A DNA stretch of 64,000 bases from Okeania sp. KiyG1 (GTDB lineage: Bacteria; Cyanobacteriota; Cyanobacteriia; Cyanobacteriales; Microcoleaceae). The first letter of the stretch is position 1; each line of letters opens with the position of its first letter. Both the position numbers and the translations under genes were made by a program. Positions 45,001-54,900 of the stretch are shown one piece after another. The DNA lies in contig NZ_BLZO01000082.1 of assembly GCF_014132355.1 (NCBI RefSeq), forward strand, positions 92,201-156,200, written 5' to 3'. A model generated the notes under the pieces. The model searched no databases, was not told the DNA's origin, and saw nothing but the letters and a program-made list of their open reading frames with translations.

Positions 45001-46257
45001 ATAGTTATTAATCGCCATGAAGCTTTACGCATTTTAATTGACGATCGCGGAGAAAAGCAGGAAATTTTGCCAAGATGGGAAATGGATATCCCTTATTTGG
45101 ATTTTACTGACACAGAGCAAGAGGAGATCGCTGCTTGGTTGGATAAAACCGTCTGTGAACCTTTTCAAATCAGCAATTCTCCCCTATTACGGGTACAAAT
45201 TGTCAAAATCGCCTCAGAAGTTCATTGGTTAGTTTTAACCATCCATCATATTATTTCTGATGGATGGTCAGTTGATGTGATTGTCAATGAGTTGGCAAGG
45301 TTTTATAATGCTCAAACCCAAGGAATTGAGCTTAAATTGGGGAAACCAAGACAATTTAGCCATTATGTAAAGATTATGGGCGAAATTAACCCTAAGCTCG
45401 AACAAGATGAGGTTTATTGGTTAAAGCAATTTAGCGATACAATTCCCGAGTTAGATTTACCTACTGATTTTCCTCGCCCTAAGATCCAAACCTATCGAGG
45501 TCAACAGCAAGATTGTCTAATTGAGGCTAAAATCAAGGATAAACTGGAAAAATTAAGTAATCAGCAAGGTTGTACTTTATTTATGACTTTGTTGGCAGTT
45601 TTTACCCTACTTTTACGTCATTTATCTCAAGAAAATGATATTACGATCGGGATTTCTGCTGCTGGACAACTGGCTTGGGGGTGGAAAAATCTGGTAGGCT
45701 ATTGTGTTAATGTCTTGCCTGTGCGTTTTCGTAGCCAAAAAGAGACATTTTCTGAATATCTAAAAACTGTTAAGCAAGAGTTATTAAATTCTTACGAACA
45801 TCAAAGTTATCCCTGTTCCCAATTACTCCAAAAATTGAACCTAAAACGAGATCCTAGTCGGCCACCGTTAATTCATGTTCAATTTAATTTAGATAAATTT
45901 GGAGAAGGATTAAATTTTGCCAATATTGAAGTTAACCCAGTCCTAAATTTCTCTGGAGCAGCCCGACGAGATTTAACTTGGAATTTAGCTGAAACTAAGG
46001 GTGAGTTGAGGTTGACTGCCACTTATAATGCTGATTTATTTAAATCAAAAACGATTGATAATTGGATAGCTAAATTTACTACTATTCTGCCAATTGTGGT
46101 ACAACAACCAGACATTTCTTTAGATGATATATCCCAACATTTTAAGGAACTGGAGCAGCAAACACAACAGAAAAAAGCAGAAAAATTCCAAGCAATTGCG
46201 CAACAAAAGTTAAAACGAGTCCAACGAAAAACATTGAAGCAGGATGAGGTAAATTAA
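39094..46257 (+). CDS. Hybrid PKS: KS-AT-ACP-AMT-cMT-C
   Basis: A 2387-residue megasynthase. KS (about 12-440) has ETACSSS (Cys near 182), EAHGTGTPLGD and SVKTNIGHLE. AT (about 540-840) has FTGQGSQYSGMG, GHSLGEYVAAC (Ser 632) and SHGFHS, favouring malonyl-CoA. ACP has GADSLVLL near Ser947. A PLP aminotransferase (about 1115-1540) has NSGTEAV, AYHGHFDG and TYGKIVGGG (Lys 1369). A methyltransferase (about 1650-1880) has LEIGAGTGGTSAY. The C-terminal condensation domain has TIHHIISDGWS. Together they extend the acyl chain by two carbons, aminate the beta carbon and methylate the alpha carbon, then condense with an amino acid. AMT modules of this kind occur in microginin, puwainaphycin and iturin pathways. 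No KR/DH/ER, as expected with AMT. Confidence 0.93.
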   Translation: MIEAMSQKLSREPIAIIGMGCRFPKSPDPATFEQLLVNGVDAITEVPAKRWSVAQFYHQDPQTPGKMNTRWGGFLEQVAEFDPAFFNISPKEAPRIDPQQRLVMEVSWESLEDAGVNPNSLKGSKTGVFVGIGNFDYGRLLCRDWEKINAYNGTGLTLSLAANRVSYFLDFHGPSLAVETACSSSLVAVHLACQSLQNRESNLALAGGVSLMILPDMTITFSQTRMMSGSGRCKTFDEKADGYVRGEGCGMIVLKRLSEAVESGDRILAVIRGSAVNHDGFSNGLTAPNGFAQQSVISEALKGAGISPQTVSYIEAHGTGTPLGDPVEIRAIQAVLTEGRTPENKCAVGSVKTNIGHLENAAGIAGIIKVILSLQKRQIFPNLHLNKLNPYIEIADTPFFIPTKNLPWNPILGKRVAGVSSFSFGGTNCHIILEEAPEKATLSSFPDRNQHLLSLSAKSEPALQVLAQRYYSWLQEKPHLSLGDICFTANTGRSHFPHRLALWGENSNQIQELLQKFSNKQESPGLIQGKFSRRKPPKIVFLFTGQGSQYSGMGKELYETQPRFRQLLEQCDEILFPYLGKSLIKILDSADSEANIIHQTAYTQPALFALEYALAQLWISWGIKPDAVIGHSLGEYVAACVAGVFSLEDGLKLIATRAKLMDNLPQKGKMVAIFAKEDQVKAVLAQVASSRVAIATLNSDENTVISGEKQAVEKVVEILEQKGFRNRPLNVSHGFHSPLIEPMLEQWQESIEGISFKKPQISLISNLTGEFFPDDKIPEGNYWRQQTRNPVRFKEGIDTLFQQKYRLFVEIGSKPILSKLGQRRGEGTWLPSLVEGQEDWQILASSLGKLYIEGVAVNWKGWDSDYSRHRLSLPTYPFQRQPYWLEDSENVMLENHSSNPTIDQTALNNGYQQQIIKELSTLVSDFLKIPIAEVDCTAPFLEMGADSLVLLDLIQVIENKYGLKIQVNQLFEVWPTIEGLGSHIAQQLPTSPPTDTPTPEISEKKPLIPDTSLSPVNHNTLAETALERIISQQLQVMSEQLALLQGKPLTASQPSPIPPARDMNSFSYGKREETEKKTSPRKLTQPQNLTAKQQQHLDDLISRYSVKTLKSKARAASSRPILADSRAVAGFRPSIKEMLYPIVGERAQGSHFWDIDGNKYLDITMGFGVLLFGHNAPIITQAVTAQLEKGLQIGPQSNLVAEVAHLIQDLTGVQRVTFCNSGTEAVMTALRLARTVTGKSKIALFAGAYHGHFDGVLALGVSGTTEAVPMAAGIAENAVKDLLVLDYNNPDSLEILSRNAEELAGVLVEPIPSRNPSVKPTAFLQKLRAFTEAAQIPLIFDEVLLGFRIHPGGAQKWFEIEADIVTYGKIVGGGLPIGVVAGKGRYLDALDGGEWNYGDNSYPRAEKTFFAGTFNKNHLGMAAARGVLQYLKKEGQTLQQELNERTARLADTLNHYFETEQIPLEIVYFGSLFRFASSANIDLLYYHLLEKGVYIWEGRNCFLSTAHSDEDIDFLIGAIQESVMELRQGGFFPSVKTAQPIISESSVNLLTPKVINTRLLPEMENLCKQYELENYCLGFFELEKLSFAYVIAAFAKLGVKFRPGEQFTHEAIAQNLGIIPQHYSLLKRLLQIMVEEDILRLTPHHWEVINSPESMNPQRLAETILAQYPSLKAELTLLNRCASALAEVLQGKINPLQLIFPQGDFTLATELYQTSTVARFLNTLVQKTVSLALESVSEGEIVKILEIGAGTGGTSAYVLPELPPELVKYYFTDLSPLFLNRAKQKFQDYPFVEYDSLNIEQAPAVQKLGKAQYHIIIAANVVHSTANLHQTLQNIQQLLIPGEMVILMEGTSPQRWLDLIFGLTEGWWKFSDLELRPAYPLLSVEKWQNILQETGFTDIVALPGENNPIINQQAVIIARYPHKIPLTQAQKQLWTLAQLQEEGSIAYNESLRLEFKGKLDISALNQAIQIVINRHEALRILIDDRGEKQEILPRWEMDIPYLDFTDTEQEEIAAWLDKTVCEPFQISNSPLLRVQIVKIASEVHWLVLTIHHIISDGWSVDVIVNELARFYNAQTQGIELKLGKPRQFSHYVKIMGEINPKLEQDEVYWLKQFSDTIPELDLPTDFPRPKIQTYRGQQQDCLIEAKIKDKLEKLSNQQGCTLFMTLLAVFTLLLRHLSQENDITIGISAAGQLAWGWKNLVGYCVNVLPVRFRSQKETFSEYLKTVKQELLNSYEHQSYPCSQLLQKLNLKRDPSRPPLIHVQFNLDKFGEGLNFANIEVNPVLNFSGAARRDLTWNLAETKGELRLTATYNADLFKSKTIDNWIAKFTTILPIVVQQPDISLDDISQHFKELEQQTQQKKAEKFQAIAQQKLKRVQRKTLKQDEVN

Positions 46258-46316
46258 TATTAAGAAAGCAGGTTATGTAGTAGCTATAGTAGTTAGTTTT
46301 ATAGAAATTATCAATT

Positions 46317-46865
46317 ATGAAAAATATTTTGAATTTGCTGAAATCTTATCAAACCAATACCATCCCTCATACTCAGGTAACTTTGTACGATCATTTAGTG
46401 GGAACAGGAAATTTATTAGAAACTTGGAAATGCCACAAAAATCTTTGTTTGGCTGGATATTTTCATTCTTTTTATGGTACGGATGGAACTGGAAAAAAGC
46501 ATGTTTTGAACTTTTCGCAAAGGGATGAGTTACAGAAAGCAATTGGCGAAGAAGCAGAAGAAATTGTTTATTTATACTGCATTTCACAACGAAGAAAGTA
46601 TTTTCAAAAGCGTGTTGTTCCCGATGATAAAATTCCTATTATTAATCGTTTTACCAATGAAAAAATAATGATTAATTATCCTCAATGGCTAAATCTAATT
46701 ATCTTGGATATGGCTAATTTACTCGAAGAATTTGATAGGTTGCATTGGCTTTGGAGGAAAATAGGACTTTATCTATATGTTTACCAATTTGGTTATCGTA
46801 AAGTTCTCAAGCATATACCAGAGCAAGTAAAAACAGAAGTTCAAAAAAAAATTATATCTAAGTAA
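46317..46865 (+). CDS. DUF6817-like protein with HD-type histidines
   Basis: A 182-residue protein. The block YDHLVGTGNLLETWKCHKNLCLAGYFHSFYGTDG has the spaced His residues of HD-like metal-dependent folds and matches my memory of DUF6817 proteins found next to natural product genes. LNFSQRDELQKAIGEEAEEIVYLYC follows. Reaction unknown; a hydrolase or oxygenase-like role is possible. It lies inside the operon between PKS and hydroxylase, so a tailoring role is inferred. Confidence 0.6.
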   Translation: MKNILNLLKSYQTNTIPHTQVTLYDHLVGTGNLLETWKCHKNLCLAGYFHSFYGTDGTGKKHVLNFSQRDELQKAIGEEAEEIVYLYCISQRRKYFQKRVVPDDKIPIINRFTNEKIMINYPQWLNLIILDMANLLEEFDRLHWLWRKIGLYLYVYQFGYRKVLKHIPEQVKTEVQKKIISK

Positions 46866-46943
46866 TAACTAAATAGTGTTATAAGCAGTAGTTATTATTA
46901 ACGATGAATTTACCTAACAATCCAGCGATTGACAAAAACAAAA

Positions 46944-47987
46944 ATGAACCAAAAAACAATTACAAAATTAGAACCGAAAAAAAAACCACTTGTCAAACGT
47001 AAACCTGTTAAAATTAACCAGGATAGCCTAATTGAAACCTCTCATTTTCTGCCCTCAAAGCAATCTCTTCCTCTAGTGGTGAAACCAAGGGTAGAAGGCT
47101 TAAATTTAGTCAGTTGGGTAGAAAAAAATAGAGAATTTATTGAGAAGAATTTAGATCAATATGGAGCCATTTTATGGCGTAATTTTGGACTCCAAGACAT
47201 AGCAAAATTTGAGCAATTAATTCAGGGAATCTGGGGAGACTTATTAGATTATACCTATCGTTCCACTCCACGATCGCAAGTTAGGGGGAAAATTCACACC
47301 TCAACAGAATATCCGGCCCATCAAACTATTCCCCTGCATAATGAAATGGCCTACAGTCGCAACTGGCCACTAAAAATCGCTTTTTTTTGCCGAAAAGCAG
47401 CCTCAAAAGGTGGTGCTACGCCAATAGCAGACAGTCGCCTGGTTTTAAAACGACTCGATCCTCAAATTGTTTCACGATTTGAGGAAAAAAAGATTATGTA
47501 TGTGCGAAACTATGGGGATGGTTTAGATTTAAGCTGGCAAAATGTCTTCCAGACAAACCAGAAATCAGTTGTGGAAAATTACTGTCGTCAGCAGGGAATT
47601 GATTGGGAATGGAAAGAAGGTGATCGCTTAAAAACTCGTCAAGTCTGTCAAGCGATCGCTATTCATCCCCAAACTAGGGACAAAATTTGGTTTAATCAGG
47701 CGCATTTATTCCATATATCCAGCTTAGAACCAAAAGTCCGAGACTTGTTCTTGAGTGAGTATCAGTCCGAAGAATTACCCCGTAATGCTTATTACGGTGA
47801 TGGAACTGCTATTGACTCCTCGACCGTCGCTGAAATTCGTCACTGTTATCAACAAGAAATGACTATTTTTCCTTGGCAATCAGGGGATATTCTCATGTTA
47901 GATAATATGTTAACTTGTCATGGACGAATGCCTTATGTTGGGCAACGACAAGTCGTTGTGGGAATGGGACAACTTTACTCTAACTAA
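46944..47987 (+). CDS. TauD/TfdA-family (SyrP-like) 2OG-Fe(II) hydroxylase
   Basis: About 347 residues from ATG 46944; an upstream TTG (46929) is less likely. Core blocks are GAILWRNFGL, IPLHNEMAYS (His132, Glu134), RKAASKGGATPIADSR, WFNQAHLFH and MLDNMLTCHGR (His326). The intact H-x-E contrasts with the HxG/HxA enzymes around it, so this one should hydroxylate. SyrP-like enzymes beta-hydroxylate Asp or other residues on NRPS carrier proteins. It probably hydroxylates an amino acid of the peptide. A short overlapping ORF from ATG 46904 in another frame ends early and is not taken as the start. Confidence 0.85.
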   Translation: MNQKTITKLEPKKKPLVKRKPVKINQDSLIETSHFLPSKQSLPLVVKPRVEGLNLVSWVEKNREFIEKNLDQYGAILWRNFGLQDIAKFEQLIQGIWGDLLDYTYRSTPRSQVRGKIHTSTEYPAHQTIPLHNEMAYSRNWPLKIAFFCRKAASKGGATPIADSRLVLKRLDPQIVSRFEEKKIMYVRNYGDGLDLSWQNVFQTNQKSVVENYCRQQGIDWEWKEGDRLKTRQVCQAIAIHPQTRDKIWFNQAHLFHISSLEPKVRDLFLSEYQSEELPRNAYYGDGTAIDSSTVAEIRHCYQQEMTIFPWQSGDILMLDNMLTCHGRMPYVGQRQVVVGMGQLYSN

Positions 47988-48022
47988 ACTCTTATTAAAT
48001 CTTTGAGGACGTATCAACGATT

Positions 48023-48835
48023 ATGACTACACAAGTAACTAAAAACAAATGGATTACCGTAGCTGCTGATTCAATAAATCAATATCCTGATGGAATTAAT
48101 CAGATTTATCAAGAAGAATTAGAAGGGATTGTTATTAAACAAGTCTTCTCCTTAGAAGAAATGCTCAATGTTCAACAGCAATTGGAGATGCAAAAGTTAG
48201 CAACTCATGAGGTTCGCTATGGACAAACGTTAGGTCAAGTTATCATCGAAATTGGCAAAGATCGCTCAGAGTATTTACAAAACGCTCAACGCTTTAGAGA
48301 AGGGCTGACAACCATCTTTAAAATTGACTTTGAAACTAAACTTGAGAACATTTTTAGTCAGATGTCAGGAGGTCGGAACATTGAATTACCAAAAGAAAAT
48401 GGACAAGCATATAGTCCAGCTACGATTCGCTTTGCACAACCGAAAAAAGGGGGACTTCCTGCCCATACTGGCAATGAATTTCTACATGATTCAGCTTACG
48501 ATTACCTAAAAAGTATCGGTAAAGTAGTTAATGGACTGAGTTATTTTATTGTGATTAGTAAGCCAGAAGAAGGGGGAGAATTAGTGCTTTTTTATCTCCC
48601 TCCAGAGCATATGAGTAAGCAGGAAACCGATCCCGAAAAGATCAGACTAGCTAAGCAACACCTCGATTCGTGTCCCCAAAGAAAAATTGTTCCAGAAACA
48701 GGTGATATGATTATTTTTAAAGGGGGTAACATTATGCACAAAGTTGCTGAGATTTCCGGCAACAAAACCCGCATTACCATTGGCGGATTTTTAGCCCTCT
48801 CTCAAGATGACCAAAAAATTTATTATTGGAGTTAA
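48023..48835 (+). CDS. WelO5-like Fe(II)/2OG enzyme with HxG motif, candidate halogenase 3
   Basis: A 270-residue protein clearly related to the other two WelO5-like proteins and closest to the one at 30740: it shares DGINQIYQ, IKQVFSL, SGGRNIELP, SPATIRFAQP and LSYFIVISKPEEGGELVLF. Iron ligands are His148 and His239, with Gly150 in AHTGNEF in place of Asp/Glu. The end is TIGGFLALSQDDQKIYYWS. The start has GAGGAC upstream. It lies between the hydroxylase and the first NRPS, in the same direction, 35 bp after the hydroxylase. It may act at a second site on the same product. Confidence 0.84.
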   Translation: MTTQVTKNKWITVAADSINQYPDGINQIYQEELEGIVIKQVFSLEEMLNVQQQLEMQKLATHEVRYGQTLGQVIIEIGKDRSEYLQNAQRFREGLTTIFKIDFETKLENIFSQMSGGRNIELPKENGQAYSPATIRFAQPKKGGLPAHTGNEFLHDSAYDYLKSIGKVVNGLSYFIVISKPEEGGELVLFYLPPEHMSKQETDPEKIRLAKQHLDSCPQRKIVPETGDMIIFKGGNIMHKVAEISGNKTRITIGGFLALSQDDQKIYYWS

Positions 48836-48903
48836 AAGTAGGTAGGTTTTGAATTTGATAAATGTAATTCTCGGCTATTATGATTTATTGCTAAACTAGA
48901 AAT

Positions 48904-51900
48904 ATGAAAACTGAACAAATAGAAGGATTTTGTCTCTCACCACAACAAAAAAATCTGTGGTTATTACAACAGAAAAATCCTAGTTCCTATTACCGAACTC
49001 AAGGTGCATTTTTAATAAAAGGGGCATTAGAAAAAGAACGGTTAACTAAGGCTTTACAAAATACAGTTAAACTTCAAGAAATTCTGCGGACAACTTTTTA
49101 TCAATTACCTGAAATGGATGTTCCCCTACAAGTAATTGGGGATAATGATTTGATTTCTCTTGAACAGTATGACTTGCAACAAATTTCTTCATTAAAGCAA
49201 TTAGAGAAACTAGAAACGATTTTTCAGTCAATGTTGCAGCAACCATTTAATCTGCAAAAATCACCTATTTTGCAATTGTCTTGGGTGCAGTTATCCCCTG
49301 ATGAATTAATTTTAATTATTAGTTTACCGGGATTATGTAGCGATCGCTTTTCTTTACATCATTTAATGACGGAAATAAGTAATACTTATGCAAAAATGGA
49401 AAGGGATGAAGAGGATAATGAACCTTTTCAATATGTAGATTTTTCTGAATGGCAAAATGAGTTATTAAATGGGGAAGAAACGGAAGAAGGAAGAGACTAT
49501 TGGCAGCAAGAAAAATTACTTTTTAATACTTCCTTGAAGCTACCACTATCAAGTTCAAATAATAAAAAATTAACAACTAATTTTGACACAAATTTATTGT
49601 TTTTGAATTTGGATGATGAAGTAAACCAAAAGATCAAAAAAGTTGCTCATCAATATAATATTTCACTTCAAGACTTTTTTCTCAGTTGCTTTTTAATATT
49701 ACTGGGAAGAATGACCAATCAATCAGAGGTAAGTCTGGAATTAGGGTCTGATAATCGTCAATATGAAGAATTAGGGCAAAGTATTGGATTGATGACCAAA
49801 TATTTACCCCTATCAACTACTTTAGATTCTTCCTTGAATTTTGCCACTTTCTGTCAAGAAATTTCTCAAAAATCCCAAGAATTAGCAAAATGGCAAGACT
49901 ATTTTACTCCACAAATCGCAGAATTCGTTGGCAATGGAATTAGTTTTGAAACTGATTTACAAATTAATAAAACAATTACTGTAGCTGGCATAAGTTGGTC
50001 ATTGTTTAAAGAGTTTTCCTGTCTTCAAGCTCACAAATTAAATGTCTGTTGCGTTCAATATTCTAACCAACTTGAAATTGAATTTCACTATAATGTTAAT
50101 TGTTTTGAAGTAGAAGTAATCGAAGGTTGGCTGAAACATTATCACATATTATTAATTAACGCAGCAGAAAACCCTACTCAAAGGATAGAAGACTTAGATA
50201 TTCTCGGCGATGAAGAAAAAGAACAGATTTTATTCCAGTTTAATTCCAGTTTAAGCAGCGATTCCCTGGCAAATACCTTTCACCGGAACTGTGTTCATCA
50301 TCTAATTGAAACCCAAGCACAACAAAACCCACAACAAATTGCAGTGGTGGGTGAAGGTCAAACATTAACCTATCATCAGCTTAATGCTCGTGCTAATCAG
50401 TTAGCTCGTCATTTGCAAAAATTAGGTGTACAACCGGATGATCGAGTGGGAATTTGTGTCGGGCGATCGCCGTTGATGATAGTGGGATTATTAGGAATTT
50501 TGAAAGCGGGAGGTGCTTATGTACCTCTAGACCCAGTTTTACCCCAAGAACGACTCAAATTTATGTTAGAAGATTCTCAAGCTGAGATTCTCATCACCAA
50601 AGACTATCTTACCTCCATAATTCCTGCTTATTTAGGAAAAATAGTCGTTTTAGAAAGAGATAGAGAGGCGATCGTACAACAGAGTGAAACCAATATAAAT
50701 ACTGATGTAAGACCCCAAAATTTAGCCTACGCGATCTATACTTCTGGTTCCACAGGAACTCCAAAAGGAGTGGCGATCGAACATCGGCAACTGTTGAACT
50801 ATATTCAGGGAATTACACCACGTCTCAATTTGCCATCGGGAGCAAATTATGCACTAATTTCCACTTTTGCAGCAGATTTAGGTAATACAGTCATTTTTCC
50901 CGCTTTATGTGGGGGCGGTTCTTTACATATTATTTCTCAAGAACATACGACAGATCCAACTGCTTTAGGTGATTATTTCGCCAAACAGGGAGGAATTGAC
51001 TGTTTAAAGATTGTTCCTAGTCATTTGCGAGCTTTAATGACTGAAATTACTAATCCAGTTCAAATTCTCCCCAAAAAATGCTTAGTCTTGGGAGGAGAAA
51101 CTACACCCTGGGAATTGGTGGAACAGGTGCAAAAATTTACTCCAAATTGCCAGATTATTAATCATTATGGACCAACAGAAGCAACAGTAGGGGTTCTCAT
51201 TTATAAAGTAACACAAGCATCTCAGAATATAGGAGCAGCTACTGTTCCATTGGGTCGTCCCTTGCCTAATACACAAATTTTCTTGCTCGATAAGCAATTA
51301 CGCCCGGTTCCGGTTGGGTTTCCTGGTGAGTTATATATCGGAGGGGATAATTTAGCGCGGGGTTATCTAAATCAATCTTCTTTAAAGCAAGATCGTTTTC
51401 AAACTAATCCTTTTAATCAGAAATTAAGCGTTAAAGTCAAAAATCACAAATTAAAACTCAAAATTACGAGAGGACAATGGTTTAATAGAGAGGCTAAATT
51501 TAAGATTAAAACTAAAGAACTCGAAAGTTTAGAACCGAAAAAACGGAAATTTAGCTTTTCAGAACGGCTATATCGTACAGGAGATTTAGCGCGTTATCTT
51601 CCAGACGGGAATATTGAATTTTTAGGGCGAATTGACAATCAGGTAAAATTGCATGGTTTTCGCATTGAGTTAGGCGAAATCGAAACCCGCTTAAACAACC
51701 ATCCTTCTGTGAGGGAAACAGTAGTGCTACTCTCAGAAAAAAATACTGAATACAAGCGTTTGGTTGCTTATGTTGTTCCCAGAGTAAGACCTGCTCCCAA
51801 AGTCTCAGAATTGCGCCATTATTTACAGGAAACCTTACCGGAATTTATGATTCCCTCAAGGTTTGTGTTCTTGAATCGTTTTCCTTTAAACCCCAATGGG

Positions 51901-54900
51901 AAATTAGATCGACGAAAGTTACTTGATGCAGAAACAACTGATCCCAGATTAGAAACTTCTTATATAGCTCCTAAAACACACCAAGAGAAAATTTTAGCGA
52001 AAATCTGGGCTGATGTTCTTAATGTTGAACAGGTAGGAATAGAGGATAATTTCTTTGAGTTGGGAGGGGATTCAATTCTGAGTATTCAGATTGTTGCTAG
52101 AGCTAAAGCAGCAGGATTAGGATTTAAACCAATTCAACTATTTCAGCATTCAACCATTACAGACTTGTTAAAAGTTATCCAGACAGTAGAATTTAAGCCA
52201 CAAGCAGGAGAAACTAGGGGGCAAGTTCCTTTAACACCGATACAACACTGGTTTTTTGAGCAATCTCTCCCTAATCCCCACCACTGGAATATGTCTATTC
52301 TTCTGGAAACTCCCCCTCAGTTACAACAGGAACATTTGGAGACGGCGATTCAACACTTAATTGAACACCACGATACCTTAAGACTGTCTTTTGAGTTAGG
52401 GGAAGTTGGCTGGATACAAAGCTATGGGGAGGTTGGGGAAAAAATATCTTGTGTTAAGGTGGATCTCTCTGAAGTTGGCGATCGCGAACTTTCTGAGATT
52501 TTAGCAGTAGAAGGCACGAAACATCAAAGTAGTTTAAATTTAGCCGCGCCACCCTTACTTAGGTTCGTCTGGTTTGACTTAGGAAAAGAACGCACTGGAC
52601 GTTTATTAGCGATCATACACCATTTACTTATGGATGGGGTTTCTTGGCGCATTTGGTTAGAGGATTTTCGGACTGCTTACACGCAACTACAACAGAGAAA
52701 TGCGGGGTTCGAGTTACCCAAGAAAACTACATCCTTTAAGTATTGGGCGCAAAAATTAACTGATTATGCTCAATCGGATACCCTTGTGCAAGAATTAGAC
52801 TATTGGTTAGCTCAACGTCAACCTTTCCCGTCTTCCCTTCCTCAAACCCCATCTACTGATTTAAATTCCGTTGTATCTACAGAAACAGTTACAGTCTTTT
52901 TGGAGACTACCGAAACTCAAGTCGCATTACATAAAGTCTCCCGACTTCATCATACGCAAATGAACGAGTTGCTACTTTGTGGGTTACTCCAAACCTGCCA
53001 ACGATGGACAGGAGAAAACCACTTATTGGTAGAATTAGAAGGACATGGTAGAGAGGATATGTTTGAGGATGTGGATATCTCCCGCAGTTTAGGCTGGTTT
53101 ACCACTCGTTTTCCTCTGTTATTATCCTGTGAGGCATCAGTTTCACCATCTCAGGCGTTACAAGTAGTTAAAGAAACCCTACGACAGATTCCCAATCGGG
53201 GTATTGGTTATGGTGTCTTACGCTATCTGAGTCAGCGCCCAGAAATTCGAGAAAAGTTAAGCCGTTTACCTCAAGCAGAAGTTTGTTTTAATTATGTAGG
53301 ACAATTTACTCAAGAAAACTCAATTTTTCCTTTGTCGATGGAAAATCGAGGAAGAGAAAAGAGTGGGATCGGAAAACACACACCCAGCATTACCATTGAT
53401 GCGATGGTGATTGAAGGTCGTACTCGGTTGGAATGGAACTACAATCCCGATTTATATCAACGGGAAACTATTGAAACTTTGGCGGATGATTTCATCAAGT
53501 CCCTCAAAACCCTGATTAATGAATGTCTCGAAAGTGAGAGAAGTTATGCTCCCTCTGACTTCCCCTTAGCTAACTTAACTCAGTCTCAACTAGATAGCAT
53601 TAGTCAAGAGTTTAGTAACATTGCGGATATTTATCCCCTCTCTCCTCTGCAACAAGGGTTACTTTTTCACAGTCTCTACAGTGCAGAATCTAATCTATAC
53701 TGTCAACAAAAAGTCTTCACCCTCGCTGCCTCCTTAAATCAAGTAGCCTTTCGACAAGCTTGGGAAATAGTTATTAATCGTCACGATAGTCTCAAAACTG
53801 CCTTTATTTGGGAGAAATTAGCTACTCCTCTGCAAGTAGTACGATCGGCGATCGCTTTACCTTGGCGCGAGGAAAACTGGTGTCATTTATCCTCTCCTCA
53901 GCAAGAGGAAGAATTAGCTAATTATCTGAAAAACGATTTAGAGCAAGGATTTTCTCTTTCTAATGCACCTTTAATGAGAATGGCTTTATTTCAAGTATCT
54001 AAGGCTCAATATTACCTCGTTTGGAGTCATCATCATCTTCTGTTAGATGGTTGGTGTAATGGGATAATTATGCAAGAAGTCTTCAAGGTTTATCAAACTT
54101 TGTGTGATGGTAAAGAGCCAAATTTACCCCCTAGTCCACCTTATAAGAATTATATTGCTTGGTTAAACCAGAAAAATGAAGTTGCAGCTCAAAATTTCTG
54201 GAAACAAGCTCTAAAAGGTGTAAAAGCGCCGACAAAATGGGGAATTGAACAAACAGTTAGGGCATTAAATGGCGATCGCCGAGAATACTGTCAGGAAGAG
54301 TTGCAACTTTCAGCAGAGACTACAACAAACTTAAACACTTGGGCAAAATCCCATCATTTAACTATAAATAGTTTAATACAGGGAAGTTTTGCCCTGTTAT
54401 TGAGTCGTTATAGTGGAGAAGATGATGTTATTTTTGGCACTACGGTTTCCGGGAGACCTCCAGAACTGTCTGGGGTAGAGTCTATGGTAGGATTGTTAAT
54501 TAATACCGTACCAGTAAGAATTATTGTCGATCCTGATGCGTCTTTACTCGACTGGTTACAACAGCTTCAACAGCAACAGATAGAGCGACTGGAATATCAG
54601 TATAATTCCTTGGTGCAGATTCAACAATGGAGTGATGTAGCACAGGGAAACCAGTTATTTGAAAGTTTTATCGCAGTGGAAAATTACCCTATACCGATAT
54701 CATTAGGGGAGGGTAAGCTCAAAATTTTGGAAGTACGCTCTTTTTCTCGTACTAATTATCCCCTTAGTGTCACCGTTGAGTTAGATTCGAGTCTGTTGGT
54801 AGTGATGACTTACGATCCAGAGCTATTTAAGGTTATGGCGATTCGCCAACTTCTCCAGCAGTTACAAAATCTCATGGAAAATTTATCCCATTATGCTAGC

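Noticed and set aside
46904..47005. Alternative start for the TauD-like gene at ATG 46904
   Set aside because: It is in another frame and stops after about 30 codons.
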